The notes under the pieces: generated by a model
Told to the model about the DNA's origin: nothing
The model's input: the letters and a program-made list of their open reading frames with translations, nothing else
The model's database searches: none
Source: Myxococcus xanthus
Lineage (GTDB): Bacteria > Myxococcota > Myxococcia > Myxococcales > Myxococcaceae
Reading direction: 5' to 3'
Length of the DNA stretch: 64,000 nucleotides
NCBI RefSeq assembly: GCF_006402735.1
Contig: NZ_CP017174.1
Location: 2,917,001-2,981,000, forward strand
Shown here: positions 34,389 through 44,531 of the stretch, one piece after another
Numbering within the stretch: position 1 is the stretch's first letter
Layout of the letters: every line of letters starts with the position of its first letter
Position numbers and translations under genes: made by a program

Positions 34389-35072
34389 TCAGCGGACGCG
34401 CAGGAAGGCAGGGACCGTGACGTCGTCACCGCCGTCGGGCTGCGTGCCGAGCTCTTCATCCGTGAGCGGACGCAGTGGCGTGTCCAGGCCCATGGCCTTG
34501 CGGCGCTCGGCTTCCTTGTCGGCGGCCATCTTCATGGCGCGGACCTTGGATTCCTCCATGCGCTGGGGCGTGGGGCCCGCGATGAGGAAGCCCACCGGCA
34601 GGCTGAGGAAGAGCATGCTCACGATGATGAGCCAGCCGAAGTCCTTCCACTGGAGCCGGTTGACCTGCTCCTTCACGACGGAGCCCTGGATGCGCAGCGA
34701 GAGCTGGCCTTCCGAGATGCGAAGCGTCATGCCCTCCGCGAGCTCCACCGTGGTGCGTCCGTCGTGCTGGCGCAGGTCCGTCGGTGGCACGGCGGCGTAA
34801 GAGTCGCCTTTGATGGCGCGCTCGGCACGCGCCGCGGGCGGCAGGTGGATGCGCCAGCCCTGAGCGGTGCGCTCGGCGAGCAGGAACGGCTCTTCGGGCA
34901 GGGTGAAGCCGTAGAGCGGCAGCGGCGCCGTCTCGTCTGGGGCGGCGTGGACGTTCGAATGCTCCGGCCCATAGCTCCACGCCTCGGACAGATTGTTGCC
35001 CCAGTACAGCTCACAGAAGAGTCCACCGCCCGCCTTGGTGTTCATCGCGGGGGGAAGCATAGGGCCTTGCAT
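34389..35072 (-). CDS. Hypothetical protein with one transmembrane helix
   Basis: A 227-residue protein from the ATG at 35072, chosen because AAGGAG lies 9 nt upstream; the frame is open to 35192 and other ATGs follow at 35060 and 35045. The N-terminal soluble part starts GLFCELYWGNNLSEAWSYGPE and is predicted beta-rich (about residues 20-125). A transmembrane segment (WLIIVSMLFLSLPVGFLIAG) lies at about 148-167, followed by a charged helix rich in Lys, Arg and Glu. The N-terminal part resembles the beginning of myxobacterial AgmX/PglI-type proteins as far as I can recall, but without their TonB-like tail. It is convergent with moaDE (9 bp). Function unknown. Confidence 0.65.
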   Translation of the reverse strand: MQGPMLPPAMNTKAGGGLFCELYWGNNLSEAWSYGPEHSNVHAAPDETAPLPLYGFTLPEEPFLLAERTAQGWRIHLPPAARAERAIKGDSYAAVPPTDLRQHDGRTTVELAEGMTLRISEGQLSLRIQGSVVKEQVNRLQWKDFGWLIIVSMLFLSLPVGFLIAGPTPQRMEESKVRAMKMAADKEAERRKAMGLDTPLRPLTDEELGTQPDGGDDVTVPAFLRVR

Positions 35073-35240
35073 GGCTCGCGGCTCCTTCATCGAGCAGGAG
35101 ACGTCTTCCGAAAGACGGCCGACGCCCGGTTGGTCCCTGGACAGCCGGGAGGCGGGCGGGGTTCCTTCCCAGGCGCGAAAGACGGAAACCACCGCCGCGC
35201 CGCGGGAGCAGGCCCCCGCGGTGCGGTCTTGGGATGCTTG

Positions 35241-36476
35241 TTAGGGGGCGTCGGAGCTTTCCGCCAGCGCGGGTTCCGTCAGGACGCTTTGACGGCTCCG
35301 GAGGCGCCGAAGCGCCGTCAACGTCACCCCTGCCATCAGGGACGCGTATCCCACCAGGGGCCACGCCGTGTCGCCGTCCAGCAGGACGACCATCAGGGTT
35401 CCGAGGATGCCGACGATGAGGCTCTGGATGCAGAAGTAGATCGCGACCGCCGTTCCCGCCACATCGCCAAAGGCCTGGAGTGCGCCATTCGCGGTGACGG
35501 AGACGGAGAACACGATGCCGGCCGCGATGAGCCACATCGGCGCGACGAACGTCCAGAACGACGGCGTTGCCAGGAGCTGTCCGGCCGTCAGGAGCCCCGC
35601 ACCGAGCAGCAACATGCCCATGCCCCGCGTGAGGCTACCCGCCAGCCCCCAACTCCCCACGAAGCGCTTCGCGAAGCGGGTCGTCAGAATCATCGCGAGC
35701 GCGGCGGTGGCGAAAGCCAGGCTGAACCCGAGCTCGGAGAAGCCGGCCCGACCGATGAGCACCCGGGGCGCCGTGGAGAAGAACACGAAGAAGGAGCCCA
35801 TGGCCGCGCTGAAGCCCAGGGTGTACGTCCAGAACGTGGCGCTGCTCAGGATGTGCCGGAACGCAGGACGCGGCTGGGGGCCCTGTGCCGGGCGCGTCTC
35901 GTGCCACCGTGGCAAGGCTTGCAGCAGCGCCGCCGTGGCCAGGACTCCGAGCGTGATGAAGATGGCTCGCCATCCCCAGTGCCGCATGAGCAGCGCCCCC
36001 ACGATGGGCCCGAGCGCGGGGACGAAGGCCAGCATGGCGCTGAACAGGCTGTAGAGGGTCGCGCTCTCGGGGCGCTCCGCATAGACATCGCGGACCGTCG
36101 CGAACGTGGCGACGAGGGCCGCGGATGCCCCCATGGCTTGGAGGAGCCGGAGGCCGACGAACATCGCGGCATCCGAGGTTCCCGCGAGCAGGAAGGACGT
36201 GAGCGCGAACAGGAGGGCGCCCGTCAGCAGGACTTGGCGCCGGCCGATGCGGTCGGAGACCGGGCCGAACACCATTTGCCCGAGCCCGAGCACCGCCATG
36301 TACAGGCTCAAGGTGAGCTGGACGATGGCGGGGGAGGTGTTGAGGATTCCGGGCATCGCCGGAACGACAGGCAGGTAGATGTCCATGGCCAGTGAGGCCA
36401 GGAGGTCGAAGGGAGCCATCAGCAACAGCGCTGCTGGCACGGAGTGATTCCACGACGGGGATTTGAAGTCAGGCAC
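35241..36476 (-). CDS. FloR/CmlA-family phenicol (chloramphenicol/florfenicol) exporter, MFS
   Basis: A 12-helix MFS drug:H+ antiporter of 411 residues. It matches the FloR/CmlA branch very closely from memory: APFDLLASLAMDIYLPVVP, VFGPVSDRIGRRQVLLTG (motif A), VATFATVRDVYAERPE, GSFFVFFSTAPRVLIGR, VSVTANGALQAF, and AVAIYFCIQSLIVGILGTL. The GTG at 36476 is chosen as start because it gives the same 23-residue lead-in before APFD as FloR. The open frame continues to 36563 with an ATG at 36503. The family exports chloramphenicol and, for FloR, florfenicol. It is a single gene with no mobile-element hallmarks nearby, so it looks like a resident chromosomal exporter. Confidence 0.88.
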   Translation of the reverse strand: MPDFKSPSWNHSVPAALLLMAPFDLLASLAMDIYLPVVPAMPGILNTSPAIVQLTLSLYMAVLGLGQMVFGPVSDRIGRRQVLLTGALLFALTSFLLAGTSDAAMFVGLRLLQAMGASAALVATFATVRDVYAERPESATLYSLFSAMLAFVPALGPIVGALLMRHWGWRAIFITLGVLATAALLQALPRWHETRPAQGPQPRPAFRHILSSATFWTYTLGFSAAMGSFFVFFSTAPRVLIGRAGFSELGFSLAFATAALAMILTTRFAKRFVGSWGLAGSLTRGMGMLLLGAGLLTAGQLLATPSFWTFVAPMWLIAAGIVFSVSVTANGALQAFGDVAGTAVAIYFCIQSLIVGILGTLMVVLLDGDTAWPLVGYASLMAGVTLTALRRLRSRQSVLTEPALAESSDAP

Positions 36477-36854
36477 GATTGCATCCGCACAAATGAGGAA
36501 CATCTGGCGGCGCTCTGCCTCTCCACGGGTACCGGGATGAGCTTGGGCAGATGGCCGCGGCAACGGTTGACGTGTCGCCGCGGCTCACTCATCTGCGGAT
36601 ACGGTGCTTCCCATCTCGCTGGCTCCCATGCGGCGCGTCTGCGCTCGAAGGTCGGGGCTGGGTGTCGCAATCACGACGGAGCTGAACAACCGTCCGCCGT
36701 GACGGGACGGGACGTCAACGCAGAGCCTTCCTGACACGAGGTGCAGCGCGCGGTGGCGGATGGCGTGGCCGCCGGGGACTGGCGCCATGGATGGGGCAGG
36801 GGCTCGGCTTGTGGTGACTTCTTCCTCGAGACGGGAGGCGTGCCAGATGCTTCG
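36477..36854. other. Intergenic region upstream of the FloR-like gene
   Basis: 378 bp between the end of the site-2 protease gene and the exporter start. The only long frames are the upstream extension of the exporter frame and antisense shadows. It should hold the exporter promoter; no clear -35/-10 pair, operator palindrome or attenuator-type leader peptide was found by eye. Confidence 0.45.
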
Positions 36855-38543
36855 TCAGGGCGGAGGTGTCACGGCAGGGGACGCCGTCGCGGCGCTGGAT
36901 GGAGCTGTGGGCGAATCCACAGTCGTGGGTGCTCCGCTCGAGGTCTGGCCTGTCGAAGGCGCCGCGCCTGGAGTCGCTCCAGGGAGAGCCGAGCTCCCTC
37001 CCGCTTCGGCCTCAGGGGGTGTTGCGCTCACAGCGCCCGGCGTCGCTTCCCGCCCAGCGCTGGCGCCGGGTGCGGCTGCGCCCGATGCATTGGTTCCAGC
37101 AGCTGCCGCGCCAGGGGCAGCACCAGTTGCTGCCTGAGTCCCCGCGTCGACGCCGCCAGCGGTTGAGCTTGTTCCTGCGGGGATGGTGCCAGAGGGAGTG
37201 TTCGTGCCCGTCGTTGCGCTGGCTCCAGTGCCGGGGACGGTTTTCCCAGCCGGGCCGGCATCCGGGCCGCCGCTCGTAGCGGCCGTTCCACCAGGGCCGG
37301 TACCCGTCGCGGACATTCCAGCAGGACCGGACCCAGTCGAAGTACCGGCAGCGGCTGTCCCGGCAGGATTGGCCCCTGTCGTGCCGCCCCCTTTCGCCGG
37401 CGCGATAGAGGCAGGCGAGGGGACCGCACCCTTCGCGGAATCCGACGCCGCAGGCGGAGGCTGTGCTGCTTCTGCCGTCCCCGCATCCTGAGCCGGCGAT
37501 TCCTCCATGCCGAACCGCGCCGGCAACGCGCGCCGAATCTCCGCGGTCGCCATCAAGACCACGGCCACGGCGATTCCCAGGAACCCCACCGTCTGCGCCA
37601 CCGTCTCCACGCGAGGGGGGATCCGCCGGCCGCTCGCCGCCTCGACCAGGAGCAGCACCACGCGGCCACCATCCAGCCCAGGCACGGGCAGCAACGTCAA
37701 CAACGCCAGCACCACCGACGCGGCCACCAAGGTCCGCAGCAGGGCATCCGTCCCGGACGACATCGCATCCGCGGACTCCTGCCGCACCAGCGCTCCGGGG
37801 CTCGCCGCGTCCGCGCTCTCCAAGCCGTGTTGCATCATCCGCTTCAACATCGCCACGCCTTCCGCGGCCACCTTGACGGTGTGCGTGAACGAATGACTCA
37901 GCGCCTCACCCGCGCCGTGCGCCTTGTAGACGTACTGCTGGCTCACCCCGATGCGGCCCGTGCCTCGCTCATCCGGCCGGGGCCGCACCATCACCGAGCG
38001 CGCATCACCGCCGCGCTCCACGCCCAGCTCCAGCGGGACACCCGGCGCCGCGCCCACCTTCTCCACGAACTCCGACCAGCTCCGCAGCGGCTGTCCCGCG
38101 ACCATGACGATGCGGTCCCCCGGCAGCAGCTGTGCGCGCGCCGCCTCCGAGCCTGGCTGCACCGTCCCCACTGTCAGCGGCACCACCACGTGCGTGCCCG
38201 ACGTGTACAGCGCGAACAGGACACCCAGCGCGAGCGCGTAGTTGGCCAGGGGCCCCGCCAGGATGATGAGGATGCGCAGCAGCGGCCCGCGCGCGGCGAA
38301 GCCCGCGGCCTCGTCCGCGTCCGCACGGTGCGGGTTCATCCCCTGCAGGTGCGCCGTGGCGCCCAGGGGCACCGCCGCCACCACGTACTGCGTCCCCCAT
38401 AGACGGAAGGACACCAGCGGTGGACCAAAACCGAACACGAAGCGGGGCACCCGCACACCGAGCAACCGCGCGGCGACGAGGTGCCCCAACTCGTGGAGGG
38501 TCAGCAGGCCTCCCAGGGCGAGCAGGACGAGCGCGTAATGCAT
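36855..38543 (-). CDS. Second site-2 metalloprotease with one PDZ domain and a 215-residue low-complexity tail
   Basis: A 562-residue intramembrane protease. HELGH at residues 17-21 and LLPVPGLDGG at about 284-293 form the zinc site; GPLANYALALG is the conserved transmembrane segment after it. One PDZ domain spans about 118-200 (LLPGDRIVMVAGQPLRSW). Two further hydrophobic helices are followed by a tail (about 345-562) made almost only of Gly, Ala, Thr, Ser and Pro, without cysteines or motifs. It differs clearly from the RseP at 26122. It lies 15 bp downstream of a Nudix gene and is probably co-transcribed with it. The tail is uncommon for this family. Confidence 0.88.
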   Translation of the reverse strand: MHYALVLLALGGLLTLHELGHLVAARLLGVRVPRFVFGFGPPLVSFRLWGTQYVVAAVPLGATAHLQGMNPHRADADEAAGFAARGPLLRILIILAGPLANYALALGVLFALYTSGTHVVVPLTVGTVQPGSEAARAQLLPGDRIVMVAGQPLRSWSEFVEKVGAAPGVPLELGVERGGDARSVMVRPRPDERGTGRIGVSQQYVYKAHGAGEALSHSFTHTVKVAAEGVAMLKRMMQHGLESADAASPGALVRQESADAMSSGTDALLRTLVAASVVLALLTLLPVPGLDGGRVVLLLVEAASGRRIPPRVETVAQTVGFLGIAVAVVLMATAEIRRALPARFGMEESPAQDAGTAEAAQPPPAASDSAKGAVPSPASIAPAKGGGTTGANPAGTAAAGTSTGSGPAGMSATGTGPGGTAATSGGPDAGPAGKTVPGTGASATTGTNTPSGTIPAGTSSTAGGVDAGTQAATGAAPGAAAAGTNASGAAAPGASAGREATPGAVSATPPEAEAGGSSALPGATPGAAPSTGQTSSGAPTTVDSPTAPSSAATASPAVTPPP

Positions 38544-38558
38544 CCTCCCGCGCCGCTC

Positions 38559-38981
38559 CTAGAGCTTCCGCCGCTGTCCGGTCCGCTTGTACGTGACGTA
38601 GTCGGACAGGATGGTGTCGTGGTCGAAGCACAGGTCCTTCGGCAGTTCATCTACGCGGAAGGCGCGGGCCTCGGCCGCGTCGTCGGCGCCCTGCGGTTCA
38701 CCCTCGGCCGAGCCGATGTAGACGGTGGAGATGTTGTGCTGGCGAGGATCCCGCCGGGGGTCCGAGTACGTGAAGAACTGCTCCGACAGCTTCACGTGAA
38801 GTCCCGTCTCTTCCAGGACCTCGCGCACGGCGGCGACGTCGAGCGGCTCGCCCTCATCCACGAAGCCACCGGGCAGCGCCCAGCCAACAGGCGGATTCGC
38901 ACGCCGGATGAGGACGATGCGTTCACCAGGCAGCTCGATGATGCAGTCCACGGTGGGCTTGGGGTTGCGGTATTCGGGCAT
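38559..38981 (-). CDS. Nudix hydrolase
   Basis: A 140-residue pyrophosphohydrolase of nucleoside diphosphate derivatives. The Nudix box is complete: G-x5-E-x7-REVLEETGL, read from [20 protein letters not shown]. The N terminus [19 protein letters not shown] and the [16 protein letters not shown] segment are typical of the NUDT1/ADP-ribose-pyrophosphatase-like subgroup. The ATG at 38981 has GGGGG immediately upstream; the frame is open to 39008. It precedes the second site-2 protease on the same strand. The actual substrate cannot be read from the motif. Confidence 0.9.
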   Translation of the reverse strand: MPEYRNPKPTVDCIIELPGERIVLIRRANPPVGWALPGGFVDEGEPLDVAAVREVLEETGLHVKLSEQFFTYSDPRRDPRQHNISTVYIGSAEGEPQGADDAAEARAFRVDELPKDLCFDHDTILSDYVTYKRTGQRRKL

Positions 38982-39039
38982 GACCCCCAGTCTACCCGCT
39001 GCCGTCACGCCCGCACTTCCTAGATGCGTGCCGTGGGGT

Positions 39040-39537
39040 ATGGTGCGCGCCGTGTCTACTCCGAGACGCCATCGCCTTGTCCTCTCCGGCCTGCTCCTGG
39101 CGTGCCTGGCGGGCTGCCTGCCCCGCGTCCAGGAGCCGGGTGATTACGTCTTCGAGCCCGTCGAGGTGCTTCGCGACGACTGCGGCCTGCTGGAGACCAA
39201 CCGCAACCAGCTCTACGGCACCCTGCAAATCAGCGGGCGCGTCGTCCGCCTGGACTTCGGTTTCCTGGACAGCCACCTCGTGGGCTATTTCCTGGAGGAC
39301 GGAGACCACTTCTCCATCGACGGGAGCGTGGTCAAGGCCGCCGCCGAGGTGAACGGCCAGGAGTGCCTGTTGGACCAGGTCAACATCCACATTGACGGTA
39401 CGACGCAGTGCGAAACGCAGTTCAACGGCGTGCTGCGGGTCCGTTACGACACGCGCCGCCCCGACGAATGCGTCTGCGAGATGTGGCTGCGCTACGAGGC
39501 CGTCAAGGAATCGAAGCGCTGCGACACGGAGGGTTGA
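39040..39537 (+). CDS. Hypothetical lipoprotein
   Basis: A 165-residue lipoprotein with a basic n-region and lipobox LACLAGC (Cys26). The mature part is beta-rich with six cysteines (DDCGLL, GQECLL, TTQCET, ECVCEM, KRCDTE) and segments such as [25 protein letters not shown]. No domain is recognised. Start ATG 39040 is preceded by GGGG; a GTG nine bases later would also work. It is divergent from the Nudix gene (58 bp) and 55 bp before acetyl-CoA synthetase, but a functional link to the latter is not evident. Confidence 0.72.
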   Translation: MVRAVSTPRRHRLVLSGLLLACLAGCLPRVQEPGDYVFEPVEVLRDDCGLLETNRNQLYGTLQISGRVVRLDFGFLDSHLVGYFLEDGDHFSIDGSVVKAAAEVNGQECLLDQVNIHIDGTTQCETQFNGVLRVRYDTRRPDECVCEMWLRYEAVKESKRCDTEG

Positions 39538-39592
39538 GACGCGCGCCCCGGGTTCCTAGAACAGGGTGGCATTGTCCACGCTGGAGGAACGC

Positions 39593-41548
<1,956 letters not shown>

Positions 41549-41843
41549 CGGACACTTGCTCGCACTTCAGGGCAGGGGGCGTCAAAATCAACCTCTGCCC
41601 TGGGGTGAAAAAGCAGGATTCGTCGTTTCTGGCCCTGGAAATGCGTGTCTGTCTGGGTGTCTTGCGCCTGTTTCAGCCTACGCAGCACATCCGGTCGAAT
41701 CGGAACAAACGAATACAGCGGAGCCGTCAGGGTAGGCAGGTTGACACTGGAAAGATGCAGAGGCATTAAATGTGCCGCTCGCCCCCCTCCCCGAGCGCCG
41801 CGCCCCTCGTTGACAGCGCGACCTTTCCCCCTGGACGTGCTTC
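41549..41843. other. Intergenic region downstream of acs
   Basis: 295 bp with no gene seen. It carries the hairpin at 41568-41602, an AT-richer stretch around 41690-41770 and presumably the promoter of the following aminotransferase gene. No consensus promoter was recognised. Confidence 0.45.
41568..41602 (+). terminator. Hairpin after acs
   Basis: An 11-bp stem (arms 41568-41578 and 41592-41602, one G-T wobble) with a 13-nt loop, 19 bp after the acs stop. The plus strand continues GGGGTGAAAAAG without a T-run, so it is either a factor-dependent terminator or an mRNA 3'-end protecting structure. Confidence 0.5.
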
Positions 41844-43199
41844 ATGGATTTCCGAGCTCAACTCGACTCGCCGCTCTTCACCCACTTCATCTCCCATTAC
41901 TCGCAGCCGACGGGGCCTGACCTGCTGGGTCGGACGGAACCCTTCTTCGAGTGGCAGGAGTCGCGGCGGCAGGCGGGCCTGTGGCCGTACTCGCGAAGCC
42001 TGGAGGCGGCACCGAAGGCGGAGTGTGGTGTCCGCAGCGAGACGGGGGCGGCGCGCCAGGGGCTGAACTTCGGTTCGCAGGATTACCTGTCGCTGTCCAC
42101 GCACCCGGCGGTGGTGGAGGCGGCCCAGCGGGCCATCCAGGATTACGGGTTGCACAGCGCGGGCTCGGCGATGCTGGGGGGCAATACGACGCCGTCGCTG
42201 ATGCTGGAGAAGGCGCTCGCGGAGCACCTGCAGACGCCACACGTGGCGCTGTTCTCCACCGGCTGGGGGGCGGGCTTCGGCGTCATCGCCGGGCTGGTGC
42301 GTCCAGATGACCACGTGGTGCTCGACGCGCTGTCGCACGCGTGCCTCCAGCAGGGCGCCGCCGCCGCGACGACGAACGTGAGCCGCGTGCCGCACCTCAA
42401 CAACCGCGCCATGCGGCGCAAGCTTCAGGAGATTCGCGCCCGCGACACGCAGAACGCGGTGCTCGTCGTCACCGAGGGCCTGTTCTCCATGGACTCGGAC
42501 GTGCCGCGGATTGAAGAACTCCAGTCCATCTGCCGTGAGTACGGCGCGGCGCTGCTGGTGGACGTGGCCCATGACTTGGGCGCGATGGGGCCCCGGGGTA
42601 CGGGCAGCCTGGGCGTGCAGGGCCTGCTGGGGAAGGTGGACCTGGTGGTGGGCGCCTTCTCCAAGACGTTCGCGAGCAATGGCGGCTTCGTGGCCACGCG
42701 CTCGCCGGCGGTGCGCCAGTTCATCCGCATCATGGGCGGACCCCACATCTTCTCCAACGCGCTGCTGCCCATGCAGGCGGCGGTGGTGCTGGAGTCGCTG
42801 CGCATCGTCCGCTCGGAAGAGGGCGACGCGCTGCGCGCGAAGGCGCGGGAGAACATCCTGGCGCTGCGCGGAGCCTTCGAGGCGCGGGGCGTGACGTGCC
42901 TGGGCGAGCCGTCCAACGTCGTCCCCGTGCAGGTGGGCGACGCGAAGGTGGCGCGGCTGGCCTCGAAGAAGGTGTTCGACCGCGACATCTTCGCCAACCT
43001 GGTGGAGTACCCGGCCGTTCGCTTGCGCGAGACGCGCTTCCGCATGCAGGTGATGGCGTCCCACACGCTGGAGCAGGTCCAGCGGGCCGCCGACGGGGTG
43101 TGCGACTCCATCGACGAGGCCCGCGCCGAACTGGAGGTTCGTCCGGCCGCGACGCGCGCGTCCCGCCGCGACGAGCAGCGCCCGCAGGTGGAGCTGTAG
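41844..43199 (+). CDS. Alpha-oxoamine synthase-like PLP enzyme (KBL/BioF family)
   Basis: A 451-residue fold-type I PLP protein. Features of the alpha-oxoamine synthase family are LNFGSQDYLSLSTHPAVVEAA, HSAGSAMLGGNTTPSLMLEKALA, the cofactor Asp/His pair in VDVAHDLGAMGPRGTGS (D240, H243), and the Schiff-base Lys274 in GAFSKTFASNGGF. The usual DEAH reads DVAH. Family members condense an amino acid with an acyl-CoA (BioF, KBL, HemA, SPT). The N-terminal 60 residues and C-terminal 30 are extra. No bio or hem genes are adjacent, so the reaction cannot be named. It may be sphingolipid-like or secondary-metabolite related, which is speculation. Confidence 0.85.
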   Translation: MDFRAQLDSPLFTHFISHYSQPTGPDLLGRTEPFFEWQESRRQAGLWPYSRSLEAAPKAECGVRSETGAARQGLNFGSQDYLSLSTHPAVVEAAQRAIQDYGLHSAGSAMLGGNTTPSLMLEKALAEHLQTPHVALFSTGWGAGFGVIAGLVRPDDHVVLDALSHACLQQGAAAATTNVSRVPHLNNRAMRRKLQEIRARDTQNAVLVVTEGLFSMDSDVPRIEELQSICREYGAALLVDVAHDLGAMGPRGTGSLGVQGLLGKVDLVVGAFSKTFASNGGFVATRSPAVRQFIRIMGGPHIFSNALLPMQAAVVLESLRIVRSEEGDALRAKARENILALRGAFEARGVTCLGEPSNVVPVQVGDAKVARLASKKVFDRDIFANLVEYPAVRLRETRFRMQVMASHTLEQVQRAADGVCDSIDEARAELEVRPAATRASRRDEQRPQVEL

Positions 43200-43224
43200 C
43201 CACCACGAGCGTCCGCGTGGGCGC

Positions 43225-43854
43225 TCAGGTGTCGTCGAGGCTGGTGGCACGCAGGTGGGTGACGTCACCCCACGTCACCAGCCGCCACGCACCTTCGTGG
43301 TAGTCGAATTGGTTCCACCCGGCGTTGAGCACGGAGAAGGTGCGTGGCGCCGCGTGCGGAATCCCCAGGCTGTGACGGAACAGGAGGCTGAGCACGCCTC
43401 CGTGGGTCACCACCACCAGCCGTTCGCCCCGGTGGCGCGCGCCCAGCTCCTCCAGGCACTCCACCGCGTGGCGCAGCCGTTGGGACGTGCTCTCCCCGCC
43501 GGGGACGATGTAGTCCGGCGCGCCACCGGAGTACGCGGCGAAGACGTCCGGGTGCTTCTGGCGTGCCTCGTCCCGGGTGAGGCCTTCCAGGATGCCCAGG
43601 CCCCGTTCGCGCAGGCGGGTGTCGGACTGGATGGTGTGGCCTGTGCGGGTGGCGATGCGCCGCGCCGTCTCTTGCGCCCGCCCCAGGTCGCTGCAATAGA
43701 GCGCCGAGAATCGGACGGGCTCCAGGCGCGCGGCCAGGGCGTCTGCCTGGCGCAGGCCCACGTGGCTCAAGGTGCTGTCCTGATGTCCCTGGAGGCGCCC
43801 CAGGGAGTTCCACTCCGTCTCTCCGTGGCGGAGCAGGATGAACTCGGTCGTCAT
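43225..43854 (-). CDS. Histidine phosphatase family protein (phosphoglycerate-mutase-like)
   Basis: A 209-residue member of histidine phosphatase branch 1. The phosphohistidine motif LLRHGETEWN is at residues 7-16. The second Arg/Glu region is DTRLRERGLGILEGLTRDEA, and the second catalytic His lies in VVVTHGGVLSLLFRHSLG. It dephosphorylates small phosphoesters; GpmB/CobC/PhoE-like subtypes cannot be separated by eye. The ATG at 43854 starts directly at the first strand. It is the third gene on the minus strand after rnhB and the DUF2325-like gene (41 bp gap), probably the same transcript. Confidence 0.9.
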   Translation of the reverse strand: MTTEFILLRHGETEWNSLGRLQGHQDSTLSHVGLRQADALAARLEPVRFSALYCSDLGRAQETARRIATRTGHTIQSDTRLRERGLGILEGLTRDEARQKHPDVFAAYSGGAPDYIVPGGESTSQRLRHAVECLEELGARHRGERLVVVTHGGVLSLLFRHSLGIPHAAPRTFSVLNAGWNQFDYHEGAWRLVTWGDVTHLRATSLDDT

Positions 43855-43895
43855 GGACTCAAGCGTCGCTTTGGCGCGTCGCCTGAGTCCAGCAC

Positions 43896-44531
43896 TCAGC
43901 GCGTCCGCTCCAGGTGGGTGATGCCTTCTTCCAACAGCGCGGCCACGCCCCGCTTCACGACGTGCACCACCTTGTGGCTGTAGGCCGGCCCACCGTGCGT
44001 GTAGTGGCCGCTGACCTTGTGGTGCAGCTCCGTGGCGCCCCACACCAGCACCAGGTCCGCCCAGTCCAGGTCGCTGCGGGCGCGGTCCGCCGTGCGGCGT
44101 TCCGTGCCGTCCACCATCCGCAAGTCAATCTGGTGGCCCAGCTTCGCCTCCAGTTCCTCGCGCACCGCTGGCGAGCCGCCCACCACCACCACGCGGCGCA
44201 CGCCGTAGCGCTGGCAGGTCTCCACGAAGGCGACCTCCGCGCGGCGGTTGGCCGAGCCGCCACAGCGCTCACAGTGCATCCGTGGCTCGACACGAATCGG
44301 CTCACGCCCGCTGGCCTGCGCGACCTTGAGGCACGCGCCGTCCGCGCACACGGAGAAGAAGCGCCCCGTCAGCAGCTCCGCCGCCTTGAGCAGCTTGGGC
44401 TCGCTCATGCGCTGGCGGCCGGGGCGGGTGAGGCCCACTTCCTCCAGCACGGCGCGGGTGCGCGCGCGGGCCTCGGGCAGGGTGATGCCTCGCGCGGCCA
44501 TCCACTCGTCGATGTCCCGGTCGGCGCTCAT
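43896..44531 (-). CDS. Hypothetical Cys-motif protein, DUF2325-like
   Basis: A 211-residue soluble protein. The N-terminal helical part is followed by a Cys pair region (CADGACLK and MHCERCGG, possible zinc site). An alpha/beta domain then begins [22 protein letters not shown] and continues [23 protein letters not shown] and [12 protein letters not shown]. The GG-start strand and the late K-rich helix resemble DUF2325, but I would not rely on that. The start codon overlaps the rnhB stop (ATGA), so it is translationally coupled to ribonuclease HII, which hints at a nucleic-acid role. Confidence 0.65.
   Translation of the reverse strand: MSADRDIDEWMAARGITLPEARARTRAVLEEVGLTRPGRQRMSEPKLLKAAELLTGRFFSVCADGACLKVAQASGREPIRVEPRMHCERCGGSANRRAEVAFVETCQRYGVRRVVVVGGSPAVREELEAKLGHQIDLRMVDGTERRTADRARSDLDWADLVLVWGATELHHKVSGHYTHGGPAYSHKVVHVVKRGVAALLEEGITHLERTR

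Noticed and set aside
34764..36395. 543-codon plus-strand frame opposite the FloR-like gene
   Set aside because: Gly/Arg/Glu/His-rich shadow; the minus strand encodes a clear 12-helix MFS protein.
37100..37520. Possible collagen-like gene on either strand
   Set aside because: The Gly-rich text has no strict Gly-x-y period and is the in-frame tail of the site-2 protease.
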